A stretch of DNA of 64,000 nt from Laceyella sacchari (GCF_004343255.1 NZ_SMDD01000003.1:582127-646126); one strand, 5' to 3'. Numbered from the stretch's first letter, positions 42,846 to 52,733 are shown. Program-made: numbers and translations. Notes: a model not told the origin generated them from the sequence alone.

Positions 42846-44036
42846 GTGAAACCCACCTGCTCGTCATCTGGCCCGCAGGTGGGAAGAGTTACGGGTAGAC
42901 ATCTGAAATGGTTCGTCCCCACACTTGTTGCCATCGCCGTCGTGTTCGGGTTCTACTACACGACGTCTGGGGCCGCACCCAATTACCAAGTAGAGATCGA
43001 CAAAACCAACAATAAGTTGCATTTGTATAAAGACGGTGAATTGAAAAAAACCTATCCGGTCGCTACCGGGCGGACGGAAGAACTCACACCTGAAGGCACA
43101 TTCACCATGGTCGTGAAGATCAACAAGCCGGGTTGGAAAAACATTCCTGGCGGCGACCCAAACAATCCCCTCGGGGAAAAATGGATGGGTCTGAGCGTCA
43201 ACGGCGACAATGGCCGCACTTACGGCATTCACGGCACCAACAAGCCTGAGTCTATCGGCACGCACGCTTCCAGTGGTTGTGTGCGCATGAAAAAAGAAGA
43301 CTTGATTGAATTGTACAATACCATCCCTGAAGGAACGCCGGTATGGATTCACAAAGGCGCTTCCAACGGCAAATGGTCAGGCGACCCCTCGTTCGCTGTA
43401 CAACCAACTGAAGGGAAAGTGAAAGTCACCGTCAATTTGGCCAATGTACGTACCGGTCCATCGATTGGTGCCTTTATCATCCAACAGGAGAAAACAGGTA
43501 TCGTCTTGGAATTGACCGGCTTCGTCAAAGATTGGTACCAAGTAAAACTGGAAAACGGGAAGATTGGTTTCATCCACAACTCGACCGTCACCAAAGTTTC
43601 CGGTCAACCAAGCGACACACCAACTTCCTCGTTTGTCTCCAAAAGCGGAACCGTGGTCACCACTGAAAACGTGGTCAACATTCGTTCCAACCCTTCACTG
43701 AGTGCACCGATCGTGCAAAAAGTGAAACAAGGAACCAAAATCGCGCTGACCGGTGAGAACAAAGATTGGTTCCGGGTTCAACTGACAACAGGCTACACAG
43801 CGTATGTCCATAAATCGGTCTCCAAAATCTCCGCAACAGCACCGGTGCAAAAGCAAATGGTGACCGTAACGGTGAACTTGGCCAACATTCGCAACGCCCC
43901 TTCACAAAAAGCAACCATTATCATGCGAGTGGCCAAAGGCACCAAACTGGAACGCACAGGCACAAACGGCGAATGGTTTATTGTGAAGTTAAAAGACGGA
44001 CGCACTGGATTTATTCACAATTCCGTCGCCAAATAA
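42846..44036 (+). CDS. L,D-transpeptidase with three SH3b repeats (copy 2)
   Basis: A protein of about 390 residues with an N-terminal hydrophobic anchor (WFVPTLVAIAVVFGFYYTTS), a YkuD domain with the catalytic HGTNKPESIGTHASSGCVRM, and three SH3b repeats. It is a diverged paralogue of copy 1, most similar in the YkuD domain. The start is unclear: GTG at 42846 follows AAAGAGAG closely, and GTG at 42878 is another candidate. A 9-bp inverted repeat (42852-42883) covers this start region. Terminator at 44057. Confidence 0.85.
   Translation: MKPTCSSSGPQVGRVTGRHLKWFVPTLVAIAVVFGFYYTTSGAAPNYQVEIDKTNNKLHLYKDGELKKTYPVATGRTEELTPEGTFTMVVKINKPGWKNIPGGDPNNPLGEKWMGLSVNGDNGRTYGIHGTNKPESIGTHASSGCVRMKKEDLIELYNTIPEGTPVWIHKGASNGKWSGDPSFAVQPTEGKVKVTVNLANVRTGPSIGAFIIQQEKTGIVLELTGFVKDWYQVKLENGKIGFIHNSTVTKVSGQPSDTPTSSFVSKSGTVVTTENVVNIRSNPSLSAPIVQKVKQGTKIALTGENKDWFRVQLTTGYTAYVHKSVSKISATAPVQKQMVTVTVNLANIRNAPSQKATIIMRVAKGTKLERTGTNGEWFIVKLKDGRTGFIHNSVAK
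42852..42883 (+). repeat. Inverted repeat over the start region of L,D-transpeptidase copy 2
   Basis: CCCACCTGC / GCAGGTGGG, perfect 9 bp, 14-base loop, in the first codons. It could hide or expose alternative starts. Confidence 0.6.
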
Positions 44037-44056
44037 CTGTTCCCCTTCATATAACA

Positions 44057-44084
44057 AAGGAGCCCATGATCGGGCTCCTTTTCG
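44057..44084. terminator. Terminator between L,D-transpeptidase copy 2 and nadA
   Basis: Perfect 9-bp stem AAGGAGCCC / GGGCTCCTT with a 6-base loop and a T-rich tail on the plus strand; it may also serve the nadBCA operon from the other side. Confidence 0.8.
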
Positions 44085-44125
44085 TTTTTCTGCAAAGCAA
44101 GAGGTGATTTTGTATTCCCTCTTTA

Positions 44126-45229
44126 TTAAATTGCCAACATCCGATCCAACGCCACTTTGGACCAATGCTTGGTTTCATCATCCACTTTGATCACATGAAT
44201 GGGACGACCTTCCAAGACGCTGTCCAACGCCCACAAAAGATGAGGACGGTCGATGCGGTTCATGGTGAGGCAAGGGCACATCGTCGTGCTTAACAGCACC
44301 ACTTTTTTGTCCGGATTCTCATTGGCCAACCGTTGCACCAAATTGACTTCCGTTCCCACAGCCCATTTGCTCCCCGCTGGAGACGCTTCAATCGTTTTGA
44401 TGATGTACTCCGTCGATCCGGAGTCATCAGCCATTTGCACCACATCAAACGAACATTCCGGATGCACGATCACTTTCATCTCCGGGTCCCGCTCACGAAT
44501 GCGTTTAATTTGCTCAACCGTAAATTTCTGATGCACAGAGCAGTGACCCTTCCACAAAATCATCAATGTTTGCTCCAAATCGCCTTTTACTTCTTCAAAT
44601 TCTTCCGTTTGCGGGTTCCAAACCACCATCTGCTCCAACGGGATGCCCATCGCATATGCCGTGTTACGGCCCAGATGTTGGTCAGGCAAGAAGAGAATTC
44701 GCTTTTTCTGGCTGAAAGCCCACTCCAGCACCTTGTGGGCATTGGAAGAAGTACATGTGGTTCCACCATGTTTGCCGACAAACGCCTTAATCGCAGCAGT
44801 GGAGTTAACATATGTCAGCGGAATGATCGTGTCGCCGAACCGTTCTTGCAGGATCTCCCACGCCTCTTCCAGGTCTTCAATGTCAGCCATATCGGCCATC
44901 GAACATCCCGCCCGCAAATCGGGCAAAATGACGATTTGATGATCTTGAGCCAATGTGTCAGCCGTCTCGGCCATAAAATGTACTCCACAGAAAATGATGG
45001 TTTTGGCTTCTTTCTGCTCCGCGCCGATCCGCGCCAACTTCAACGAATCTCCACGGTAATCAGCAAACTTGATCACATCATCCCGTTGATAATGATGGCC
45101 CAAAATCACGAGATCCCGCCCCAGTTGTTGCTTAGCGCGAGCGATGCGTTCATCCAGCTCCTGGCTGGACATGTTGCGGTAAACTTCGGGCAACTCCGCG
45201 TCCAAATAGGTGAGCGTGTCAATAGACAT
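44126..45229 (-). CDS. nadA: Quinolinate synthase NadA
   Basis: A 367-residue enzyme. [40 protein letters not shown], the first Fe-S Cys in [15 protein letters not shown], and [19 protein letters not shown] are characteristic of NadA. It condenses iminoaspartate with dihydroxyacetone phosphate using a [4Fe-4S] cluster. Its ATG overlaps the nadC stop by one base. Third gene of nadBCA. Confidence 0.96.
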   Translation of the reverse strand: MSIDTLTYLDAELPEVYRNMSSQELDERIARAKQQLGRDLVILGHHYQRDDVIKFADYRGDSLKLARIGAEQKEAKTIIFCGVHFMAETADTLAQDHQIVILPDLRAGCSMADMADIEDLEEAWEILQERFGDTIIPLTYVNSTAAIKAFVGKHGGTTCTSSNAHKVLEWAFSQKKRILFLPDQHLGRNTAYAMGIPLEQMVVWNPQTEEFEEVKGDLEQTLMILWKGHCSVHQKFTVEQIKRIRERDPEMKVIVHPECSFDVVQMADDSGSTEYIIKTIEASPAGSKWAVGTEVNLVQRLANENPDKKVVLLSTTMCPCLTMNRIDRPHLLWALDSVLEGRPIHVIKVDDETKHWSKVALDRMLAI

Positions 45230-46077
45230 TATTCATCCCCCTTTTCATCTTCAAAATCCAAACTGATATCCAGTGAAGAGACAGAGTGTGTGAGCCAGCC
45301 CAAAGACACCGCATCCACCCCGGTCTCCGCAATCGGGCGGATCGTCTCGGGAGTGATGCCTCCTGACGCTTCCGTCCACACGCGGCCATCAATCAACTTC
45401 ACTGCCTGGCGCATAGTATCCAGATCCATATTGTCCAACAAGATCGCATCAACATCGAACGCCAATATCTGTTTCACTTGCTCCAGTGTGTCGGCCTCTA
45501 CTTCAATTTGCACCATGTGCCCAACCCGTTCGCGTACACGCTTGATGGCTTCTTCCAAACTTCCGGCCATGGCGATGTGGTTATCCTTGATCATCACCCC
45601 GTGGCTCAAACCATAGCGGTGATTGACGCCACCTCCAACACGTACCGCGTATTTCTCCAGCTGGCGCAACCCCGGCGTCGTCTTGCGCGTATCCAGTACA
45701 CGGCATGAAAGCCCTTCCAGCTTGTTGACCAGCTCACGGGTAACGGTTGCAATACCCGACATGCGCTGCATTAGGTTGAGCGCAACCCGTTCTCCGGTCA
45801 AAATAGCACGGGTGCTTCCCGTGATCCGCGCGATCACCGTTCCTTTGTCCACCTCCGCCCCTTCTTCAACCAAGGGAGTCCATTCACAGGCGGGGTCCAA
45901 TTCTTTAAACACTTGTTCAGCGACCGGCAGACCGGCCACCACCCCCTGCTGCTTGACTAGAAGCACGCAGGTGCTACGGTGCCCTTCCGGAACGAGTGCT
46001 TCCGTCGTCAAATCACCGGCGCCGATATCTTCGTTCAAAACTTCACGAATAAACTGCTTTAAATAAATTGGATTCAT
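45229..46077 (-). CDS. nadC: Nicotinate-nucleotide pyrophosphorylase NadC
   Basis: A 282-residue phosphoribosyltransferase: [60 protein letters not shown] and [20 protein letters not shown] are diagnostic. It converts quinolinate and PRPP to nicotinate mononucleotide. It lies 12 bases downstream of nadB and overlaps nadA. Confidence 0.96.
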   Translation of the reverse strand: MNPIYLKQFIREVLNEDIGAGDLTTEALVPEGHRSTCVLLVKQQGVVAGLPVAEQVFKELDPACEWTPLVEEGAEVDKGTVIARITGSTRAILTGERVALNLMQRMSGIATVTRELVNKLEGLSCRVLDTRKTTPGLRQLEKYAVRVGGGVNHRYGLSHGVMIKDNHIAMAGSLEEAIKRVRERVGHMVQIEVEADTLEQVKQILAFDVDAILLDNMDLDTMRQAVKLIDGRVWTEASGGITPETIRPIAETGVDAVSLGWLTHSVSSLDISLDFEDEKGDE

Positions 46078-46089
46078 CTTCCATACTCC

Positions 46090-47607
46090 CTATATCACCA
46101 AATGTTTATGAGACCACTCTACCCGAGTTTCCGGAAAATCGCGCCGGTAGTGACCGCCGCGGCTCTCCTCACGCATGCACGCCGCTTTCATAATGATTTG
46201 TGCAGTTATTAACATATTTCTCGTTTCAAGCATCCCATCTTTTACTTGTGCCGCCACCTTATCCAGTAGGGATAGACCATTGCGCAAACCTTCATCCGTT
46301 CTTACAATTCCTGCATAGTCCCACATGATCTGACGTATGGATTGTTTTAACTTTTCTTCAGATTGCTTATCATTGCACAAAGTCGGAATAGAAAAATCGG
46401 GCACATCCTCAACTGCTTGCTCCGCCAAGGAAGACAGCTTATCCGCCACCCGTTGCGCAAACACGGCTCCTTCCAACAAGGAGTTGCTCGCTAAGCGGTT
46501 CGCTCCGTGAACACCCGTGCAAGCGACTTCCCCGCACGCGAACAGACGCGGCAACGAGGTTTGTCCGTGCAAATCCGTTTGTATCCCACCCATGATGAAA
46601 TGAGCCGCCGGAGTTACAGGAATGAGGTTTGTTTCAGGATCGATTCCGTGTTCGCGCGCTTGCCGGTAGATCTTCGGAAAGCGTTTCTCAAACCGCTCTC
46701 CCAGAACGCGAGCATCGAGGAAAACCTTTCTTCCTGCTTTCATCTCCGTATAAATCGCGCGGGAGACAACATCGCGCGGGGCCAAATCTTTCCAGGAGTG
46801 GTAACGCACCATAAACGCTTCGCCCCGGTCATTCACCAAATGCGCGCCTTCTCCACGTACCGCTTCCGAAACCAAAAACATCGGATTTTGCTCTATCGCG
46901 AGCGCGGTTGGATGAAACTGCACAAATTCCATGTCCATCAATTTAACGCCGGCACGATGGGCCATCGCAAAACCATCGCCGGTGGACACCAGATCGTTCG
47001 TTGTATAGCGGTACAACTGTCCACAACCGCCCGTGGCCAAAACTACCCCTTTGCGCGCCAGGTAAGCGATCGGTTCACGGCCTTCATCGAGCGCGGTGAC
47101 CCCAAGGCAGACTCCCCCATGCACAATCAGATCCGCCACCATGGTGTGCGTCATGATTTCAATCCGCTCATGAGCTTGCACCTGCTTCAACAAGCTGTCT
47201 GTGATGCCCGCCCCCGTCGAGTCCCCACCGACATGCAAGATGCGCGAAACACTATGGGAGCCTTCCCGCCCCAAAGCAAATTGCGCACCTTCCTGGTCAA
47301 ACGGAGTACCCCATCCAGACAGCAGTTGAATGGTTTGGGGAGCCATCTCTACCAGAACGTCGACCGATTGTGGAATGCATAATTCAACCCCGGTGCGCAG
47401 GGTGTCTTGTCTATGCAATTCAGGAGAATCCCCTTCGCCAATGGCGGCCGCGATCCCTCCCTGGGCCCGGAAAGAATTGCTTTCTTGCTCACGCGATTTG
47501 GTCAGCACAATCACACGGCCTGATTCCCCAAGAGAAAGAGCCGTCGTCAAGCCTGCGATTCCGCTTCCCACCACAACATAATCGGTCACTAATCGGGTCA
47601 TTTTCAA
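46090..47607 (-). CDS. nadB: L-aspartate oxidase NadB
   Basis: A 505-residue flavoenzyme of the succinate dehydrogenase/fumarate reductase family: YVVVGSGIAGLTTALSLGES (FAD), SNSFRAQGGIAAAIGEGDSP, HRAGVKLMDMEFVQFHPTAL and GEVACTGVHGANRLASNSLL are conserved. It oxidises aspartate to iminoaspartate for NadA. First gene of the operon; a TTGACA (47660-47665) on the minus strand is a likely -35. Divergent from the nifS-type gene as in B. subtilis. The usual nadR/niaR repressor gene is not in the window. Confidence 0.96.
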   Translation of the reverse strand: MKMTRLVTDYVVVGSGIAGLTTALSLGESGRVIVLTKSREQESNSFRAQGGIAAAIGEGDSPELHRQDTLRTGVELCIPQSVDVLVEMAPQTIQLLSGWGTPFDQEGAQFALGREGSHSVSRILHVGGDSTGAGITDSLLKQVQAHERIEIMTHTMVADLIVHGGVCLGVTALDEGREPIAYLARKGVVLATGGCGQLYRYTTNDLVSTGDGFAMAHRAGVKLMDMEFVQFHPTALAIEQNPMFLVSEAVRGEGAHLVNDRGEAFMVRYHSWKDLAPRDVVSRAIYTEMKAGRKVFLDARVLGERFEKRFPKIYRQAREHGIDPETNLIPVTPAAHFIMGGIQTDLHGQTSLPRLFACGEVACTGVHGANRLASNSLLEGAVFAQRVADKLSSLAEQAVEDVPDFSIPTLCNDKQSEEKLKQSIRQIMWDYAGIVRTDEGLRNGLSLLDKVAAQVKDGMLETRNMLITAQIIMKAACMREESRGGHYRRDFPETRVEWSHKHLVI

Positions 47608-47775
47608 TTAATCCTTTCACGAAATCTTAACATTTTTATTTTCTCAGGAAAATGACGAATGTCAACCTTTATTTTAAGCGACTTCATTGTGAACAGATTG
47701 GAAATGCAGGTCTTCAACCAAGCGTTTTCCGTTATAATGTATGAAGAAAGGAAAGAAAGAGCGGAGGCACAACCA

Positions 47776-48936
47776 ATGAAACCGATTTACCTTGATTACG
47801 GGGCAACCAGCCCTGTGCGCCCCGAAGCGCTGGAGGCAATGCTGCCATTCTTTAGCCAAGCTTATGGTAATTCCGGCAGCATCCATGATTTCGGCCAGCA
47901 AAGCCGCGAGGCAATTGAAACGGCTCGAAAACAGGTAGCCCAAGCAATCGGGGCATCCACTGCGCGTGAAATTATTTTCACCAGCAGCGGAACCGAGTCA
48001 AACAATCTCGCCTTGATCGGCGCCGCCCGCAAACGGAAAGCCTTCGGCAACCATATTGTCACATCATCCGTGGAACATCCATCGGTTTTGGAAGCCTGCC
48101 GTTTTTTGGAACGGGAAGGGTTTGAAGTTACTTATGTGCCGGTGGATTCCAATGGGTTGGTGAAGCTGGATCAATTAAAACAGGCGCTCACCGACCGCAC
48201 CATTCTCGTCAGCGTCATGGCTGCCAACAACGAAGTGGGAACTCTGCAACCCATCCGCGAAATCGGGCAATTACTGAAGGATTCTCCTATATTGTTTCAT
48301 ACTGACGCCGTTCAATACTTTGGCAAGGTTCCTTTTTCTGTCATCGAGTTGGGCGTCGATCTCCTTTCCCTCGGTTCGCACAAAGTGTACGGACCAAAAG
48401 GATCTGGAGCCCTGTATATAAAAAAAGGAGTGCGGATTGAACCCCTGCTTCACGGCGGCGGACAGGAGCGCGGCTTGCGTGCCAGCACACTAAACACGCC
48501 CGCCATCGTCGGATTCGGTGCCGCTTGCCAACTCATCTCACAGGAAGTGGCTGATGAACAGGCGCGCCTCACCGCGCTACGCGATCATTGTTGGCGGCGG
48601 ATCCAGTCGGAAATCGGCGATGTAGATTTAAACGGACACCCCACCGACCGTCTACCCAACAACTTGAATTTAAGTTTTCATGGTGTAGAGGGGCAAGCGA
48701 TTCTTTTGGAACTGAATCGTAAACAAATCTACGTGTCCAGCGGTTCCGCCTGCAGCGCTGGCAAGCACGCCGCCTCGCATGTGTTAATCGCCATGGGCAA
48801 AAGCTTGGACACCGCGTTCCAAAGCTTACGCATCACCTTTGGCAAAGACACGACCCTAGAAGTGATCGACCGATTCGTTGACGAGTTGAAAGAAGTCATG
48901 CATTATCTGCGTTCCTTATCTCCCCAAGAACTCTAA
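47776..48936 (+). CDS. Cysteine desulfurase, NifS type associated with nad genes
   Basis: A 386-residue PLP enzyme: YLDYGATSPVRPEALEAMLP at the start, FTSSGTESNNLALIGAARKR, the PLP-Lys in DLLSLGSHKVYGPKGSGALY, and the catalytic Cys in YVSSGSACSAGKHAASHVLI. In Bacillus the divergent nifS supplies sulfur for the [4Fe-4S] cluster of NadA, and the same role is expected here. The ATG at 47776 has GGAGG eight bases away; TATAAT at 47733-47738 is a likely -10. Confidence 0.93.
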   Translation: MKPIYLDYGATSPVRPEALEAMLPFFSQAYGNSGSIHDFGQQSREAIETARKQVAQAIGASTAREIIFTSSGTESNNLALIGAARKRKAFGNHIVTSSVEHPSVLEACRFLEREGFEVTYVPVDSNGLVKLDQLKQALTDRTILVSVMAANNEVGTLQPIREIGQLLKDSPILFHTDAVQYFGKVPFSVIELGVDLLSLGSHKVYGPKGSGALYIKKGVRIEPLLHGGGQERGLRASTLNTPAIVGFGAACQLISQEVADEQARLTALRDHCWRRIQSEIGDVDLNGHPTDRLPNNLNLSFHGVEGQAILLELNRKQIYVSSGSACSAGKHAASHVLIAMGKSLDTAFQSLRITFGKDTTLEVIDRFVDELKEVMHYLRSLSPQEL

Positions 48937-48957
48937 CAATCTGGAGGCTCGACTTCA

Positions 48958-49599
48958 TTGCGGACGATGATAAATTGGATTCTTCGGCTAGCTGGCGGGT
49001 TGATTGTGTCCACCTTGCTGTGGATTGCTTTCATCTATTATCAGTTGGAAAATTACGCAGAACCCGATCAGGTTTACCTGATGGGCACCCCATTTGCTTA
49101 TGGATTTGTCTTCTTGTTCTTGTGTGGCGTCGTCTTCTTTGTCATCGCTTTTTTCCGGATGCGACAACACCCACAAAAACTACGGCGAACCTTTTTGGTC
49201 TTCGCCTCCTTGTATTTGGTATCCAGTCCGTTGGTCATTTTGGCCTTTGACAACTATCTGTTGGTGACTCCCAAAGGAATTGCCTATAATACCTTATTTA
49301 GTTTGGACGATGCCAAAGTAAAACGATGGCGCGATATCGACCAAGTCGTGCTGGATTACGATTATGAGCGGTGGCCATTTCATGACGACCGCCATTTGCG
49401 GTTAAAATACATGGTTTATTTCAAAGACAACACCATGATCGATTTGAACGGTTACAACTCCCCTTTATACAAACAAACGGAGTTTGAAGCCCTTCACCGC
49501 ACGATCCTCAATAACAAAATTAGGGTGAAAACGATGCGGCCTCTTCCTCCAGACGTCACACCAGACAGCTTTATCTATAAAATGTATCATGCAAAATAA
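48958..49599 (+). CDS. Hypothetical two-part membrane protein
   Basis: A 213-residue protein of unrecognised family. The N-terminal half has three hydrophobic helices (LAGGLIVSTLLWIAFIYYQL, GFVFLFLCGVVFFVIAFF, FLVFASLYLVSSPLVILAF); the C-terminal half is soluble and resembles a PH-like domain of uncharacterised Bacillota membrane proteins. TTG at 48958 is ten bases from GGAGG; ATG at 48967 is an alternative. It lies 21 bases after the desulfurase gene and probably shares its transcript. Confidence 0.6.
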   Translation: MRTMINWILRLAGGLIVSTLLWIAFIYYQLENYAEPDQVYLMGTPFAYGFVFLFLCGVVFFVIAFFRMRQHPQKLRRTFLVFASLYLVSSPLVILAFDNYLLVTPKGIAYNTLFSLDDAKVKRWRDIDQVVLDYDYERWPFHDDRHLRLKYMVYFKDNTMIDLNGYNSPLYKQTEFEALHRTILNNKIRVKTMRPLPPDVTPDSFIYKMYHAK

Positions 49600-49602
49600 C
49601 GC

Positions 49603-49637
49603 AACCCCCCGACCCTGAAATGGGCCGGGGGGTTTGT
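49603..49637. terminator. Bidirectional terminator between the 48958 gene and pepV
   Basis: AACCCCCCG / CGGGGGGTTT with an additional CCC/GGG inner stem; sits four bases past the 49599 stop and at the pepV stop. Confidence 0.85.
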
Positions 49638-49639
49638 TA

Positions 49640-51055
49640 TCAGCGCGCCAATTCGTAAATTGCTTGCGCATAGATTGCGGTAGACCGCCATAAATCTTCC
49701 AGCAGGATGTGTTCATCCCGTTGATGGGCTGTCTCTTCACTGCCTGGGAACAACGGGCCGAAAGCAACTCCCGTCTTAAGTGCCCGTGCAAACGTGCCGC
49801 CGCCGATGGCCAGGATTTCGGCCTTTTCTCCTGTCTGGTCTTCGTAGACTTTGGCCAGGGTTTGAATCAATGGATGGTTGCGCTCCACGTGATGCAACGG
49901 TTTGTGATCCACATTGTCAATAGTAAAGCCATAAGCCGACATTTTGTCCGTGATGGTCTGCAAGATGGATTCAGCATCCCCTCCGAGCGGATACCGGACG
50001 TTGATGCGGAGCGACTGGCGCCCGTTGTGGACATGTTCAAACACGCCCGCATTTACAGTCAGTTTGCCTAAGACTTCTTCTTCTTGGGCAATACCCAATC
50101 CTTCGCCAAAATACCCGTCAACAAGCAGATCATTCAGCATGTCAACAAAGTTCCGCCCCGACGGATCAAGCGGAACACGCCCCAGCAAGCGAGCCATTTC
50201 CAATGCGGCATTCAACCCTTTATGCGGTTCGGAACCATGGTGGGATTGCCCTTGGATCACAATCGACACACCATCGTTGTTTTCTTCCGCGTAACCTTGA
50301 ATTCGATGTGTCAGCAAAAAGTCTTGCACTTTCTCTTTTAATTCAAACACATCGCCCTCGCCTGCCAATTTGACCACCGCTTGATCGGGAACCATGTTGA
50401 CCCGCTGGCCTGACTTGAATTCAGCCAGTGTCCAATAATCCCCATCAACTGGTTGTTCTTGACCGTTTCCAGTGAGCAGGATATCCAACAACCCCTTTTC
50501 AGAGGCGATAATCGGAAAATCAGCATCCGGCGAAAATCCCATTGTCGGCATCTCTTCACGCGCAAAATAAGCCTTCATATCCCGCCACTTCGATTCTTCG
50601 TCAGTACCGATGATCAGCCGCACGCGCTTTGAGAGAGGCAAGCCCAACTCTTTAACGATTTTCAAGGCGTAGTATGCGGCCATGGTTGGCCCTTTGTCAT
50701 CGATTGCACCACGGGCATAAAGTTTGCCACCACGCACTTCCGGCTCGTAAGGAGGAGAAGTCCACCCTTCACCTGCCGGAACGACATCGATATGGGAAAT
50801 CAAACCGATCAGTTCTTCACCTTCACCGTATTCGATGTGACCTGCATACCCATCCACATTTTTTGTGAGGAACCCGTCTTTCTCCCCCAACTGCATCATA
50901 TATTCCAACGCTTCAGCAATTTTTTGCCCAAATGGCGCCTTCTCCCCCGCTGTGGATTCATCGAGTACGCTTTCAATTCTAAGCAACCCGTCCAGATCTT
51001 TTAATAAATCTTCTTTGCGTTTTTCCACTTCGTCCAACCAGCGAATCTCACTCAT
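49640..51055 (-). CDS. pepV: Dipeptidase PepV
   Basis: A 471-residue M20 metallopeptidase: GLISHIDVVPAGEGWTSPPY (metal His/Asp), ARGAIDDKGPTMAAYYALKI, LIIGTDEESKWRDMKAYFAR, GQSHHGSEPHKGLNAALEMA and ILAIGGGTFARALKTGVAFG are PepV-type motifs. It cleaves dipeptides in the cytoplasm with two zinc ions. AGGAGG precedes the ATG at 51055. A 170-base structured leader precedes it. Confidence 0.93.
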   Translation of the reverse strand: MSEIRWLDEVEKRKEDLLKDLDGLLRIESVLDESTAGEKAPFGQKIAEALEYMMQLGEKDGFLTKNVDGYAGHIEYGEGEELIGLISHIDVVPAGEGWTSPPYEPEVRGGKLYARGAIDDKGPTMAAYYALKIVKELGLPLSKRVRLIIGTDEESKWRDMKAYFAREEMPTMGFSPDADFPIIASEKGLLDILLTGNGQEQPVDGDYWTLAEFKSGQRVNMVPDQAVVKLAGEGDVFELKEKVQDFLLTHRIQGYAEENNDGVSIVIQGQSHHGSEPHKGLNAALEMARLLGRVPLDPSGRNFVDMLNDLLVDGYFGEGLGIAQEEEVLGKLTVNAGVFEHVHNGRQSLRINVRYPLGGDAESILQTITDKMSAYGFTIDNVDHKPLHHVERNHPLIQTLAKVYEDQTGEKAEILAIGGGTFARALKTGVAFGPLFPGSEETAHQRDEHILLEDLWRSTAIYAQAIYELAR

Positions 51056-51229
51056 CGGTCATTCCTCCTGCTTTTGTTCAGTCTCTATTTCCGCGATGTT
51101 GTATACAGACCGTTGCTATGTTCTTTGCGAACCTCCCCACCCTGTAATGGGGAGCCGGTAAGTTGCCTCTTAAGGCGTTCACCTGCAAGATAAGGGGTGG
51201 GTAATCCCCCGCTCATTGAAGTTTGACTG
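51056..51229 (-). promoter_or_regulatory. Structured 5' leader of pepV with matching hairpin loops
   Basis: On the minus strand three hairpins follow in order: GGGG/CCCC with loop ATTACCCA (51194-51209), GCCT/AGGC with loop TAAG (51165-51176), and CTCCCC/GGGGAG with loop ATTACAGGGT (51133-51154). Loops 1 and 3 share ATTAC and offer ACCC opposite GGGT, so they could kiss. CAGTC near the 5' end can pair with GACTG near 51080. No terminator is visible. I do not recognise a known riboswitch class. Confidence 0.5.
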
Positions 51230-51234
51230 TCTTT

Positions 51235-51264
51235 ACTATACCATGCGGCCAAACATTCGACCAA
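51235..51264 (-). promoter_or_regulatory. Sigma-A promoter of pepV
   Basis: Minus strand TTGGTC (51259-51264), 18-base spacer, TATAGT (51235-51240). Confidence 0.65.
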
Positions 51265-51407
51265 ATTTTTTTAAAATCAAACAACCCATCAACAGCAGAA
51301 ACGCCACGCCATTCCTGCACTACACGCCCTATCCGAATAAACAAGCCATTCCCATTTACCAAAAAAGGGCCGAATATTAAAAATATGATTTTGTTGCAAA
51401 AAAATGA

Positions 51408-51436
51408 TTGCAATCTCTTTAAGATGATGATATATT
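51408..51436 (+). promoter_or_regulatory. Sigma-A promoter of the tRNA-Leu/tRNA-Arg pair
   Basis: TTGCAA (51408-51413), 17-base spacer, TATATT (51431-51436), 28 bases upstream of the tRNA. Confidence 0.75.
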
Positions 51437-51464
51437 TAAATCTGTCTTCACCACTACCATTTAT

Positions 51465-51551
51465 GCGGACGTGGCGGAATTGGCAGACGCGCAAGATTCA
51501 GGTTCTTGTGGCCGCAAGGCTGTGGGGGTTCAAGTCCCTTCGTCCGCACCA
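51465..51551 (+). tRNA. tRNA-Leu (anticodon CAG), copy 1
   Basis: Cloverleaf with acceptor GCGGACG/CGTCCGC, a long variable arm typical of leucine tRNAs, anticodon stem CAAGA/TCTTG around TTCAGGT, and encoded CCA. Identical to the copy at 60768-60854. Confidence 0.97.
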
Positions 51552-51560
51552 ATCACATAT

Positions 51561-51637
<77 letters not shown>

Positions 51638-51640
51638 ATC

Positions 51641-51672
51641 AAAACCCAGTGGAAATCCACTGGGTTTTTTCA
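51641..51672 (+). terminator. Terminator of the tRNA-Leu/tRNA-Arg pair
   Basis: Stem AAACCCAGTGGA / TCCACTGGGTTT with a 4-base-or-shorter loop and a run of T residues, just after the CCA end. Confidence 0.92.
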
Positions 51673-51737
51673 TATTTCTTTGCCATGAAAAAGCTTACGC
51701 CCATCCGATGAACAAACGGAGCGCAAGCTTTGGCATT

Positions 51738-52733
51738 TTATCCTTCTAACACCTTGAAGATGGTATAAAAGATATAGCCCATCAAAGCAGTAACGGGCAA
51801 TGTCAAAACCCAAGCGTACACAATCTTGGTGGCAACACTCCAGCGAACGCTACGAACCCGTTCCGCCGCACCCACGCCCATGATGGCACCCGTGATGGTG
51901 TGCGTGGTGCTTACCGGAACTCCGATTTTCGCCACTGTCGCCAACAACAGCGCAGCTCCCGTCTCAGCAGCAAAACCTTGTGGTGTTTCCAAGCGACTCA
52001 GACGCGAGCCAATGGTGTGGATGATTTTCTGACCGCCCATCGCTGTACCCAAGCCCATGGCGAGCCCAGCTGCGATCTTCACCCAATCTGGCACATACAA
52101 CTCGGTATGGGAGCCATACGCAACCAATGCCATCGCGATGATTCCCATCGCCTTTTGGGCGTCGGCTGCACCATGGCTGAACGCCATGAACGCGGAGGAA
52201 AAGATCTGCAACGGCTTAAACGTCCTTTTCACCTTGGAACGAGGGATATTGCTGAATAACGCACGAATGAGTTTAATAAGACCAGCCCCAACCAACGCAC
52301 CCAACACCGGTGAAACCAGCAACGCGACCAATATCATCAGGATACCGTGAGTTTGCAGAATCGCAGTGCCTTTATAAGCGACGGCGGCGCCAATCAAGCT
52401 ACCGATCAAGGCATGGGACGAACTTGTCGGCAAACCCAGGATCACTGTAATGATATTCCACAAGATTACTGCCAACAACGCCGACAATAACACAATCAAT
52501 GTCACGTGATTTGGATCGACAATATCCTTTCCGATCGCTTTCGCCACTTCCGTCGAAAAAAAAGCCCCCGCTATATTGAGCAAGGCAGCCATCAGAATCG
52601 CCATCGCCGGAGAAAGTGTTCGTGTTCCCACCACAGTAGCAATAGCGTTAGCCGTATCATGCCATCCATTGGTGAAGTCGAACACGAGGGCCAATGCGAC
52701 GACGGCGACTAAAACCCAAAATGGATCAAGCAT
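51738..52733 (-). CDS. pit: PiT family inorganic phosphate transporter
   Basis: A 331-residue membrane protein with ten or so helices. The duplicated PiT signatures are FDFTNGWHDTANAIATVVGT in the N-terminal half and FMAFSHGAADAQKAMG in the C-terminal half, plus GLPTSSSHALIGSLIGAAVA. It imports phosphate, probably with a proton or metal-phosphate complex. It overlaps its DUF47 partner by eight bases. The two PhoP-like arrays at 53363-53470 suggest phosphate control. Confidence 0.94.
   Translation of the reverse strand: MLDPFWVLVAVVALALVFDFTNGWHDTANAIATVVGTRTLSPAMAILMAALLNIAGAFFSTEVAKAIGKDIVDPNHVTLIVLLSALLAVILWNIITVILGLPTSSSHALIGSLIGAAVAYKGTAILQTHGILMILVALLVSPVLGALVGAGLIKLIRALFSNIPRSKVKRTFKPLQIFSSAFMAFSHGAADAQKAMGIIAMALVAYGSHTELYVPDWVKIAAGLAMGLGTAMGGQKIIHTIGSRLSRLETPQGFAAETGAALLLATVAKIGVPVSTTHTITGAIMGVGAAERVRSVRWSVATKIVYAWVLTLPVTALMGYIFYTIFKVLEG

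Noticed and set aside
51056..51229. T-box leader upstream of pepV
   Set aside because: A CAGGGTGGGGAGG stretch recalls the T-box core, but the conserved AGGGTGGNACCGCG is not present, and there is no terminator or specifier loop.
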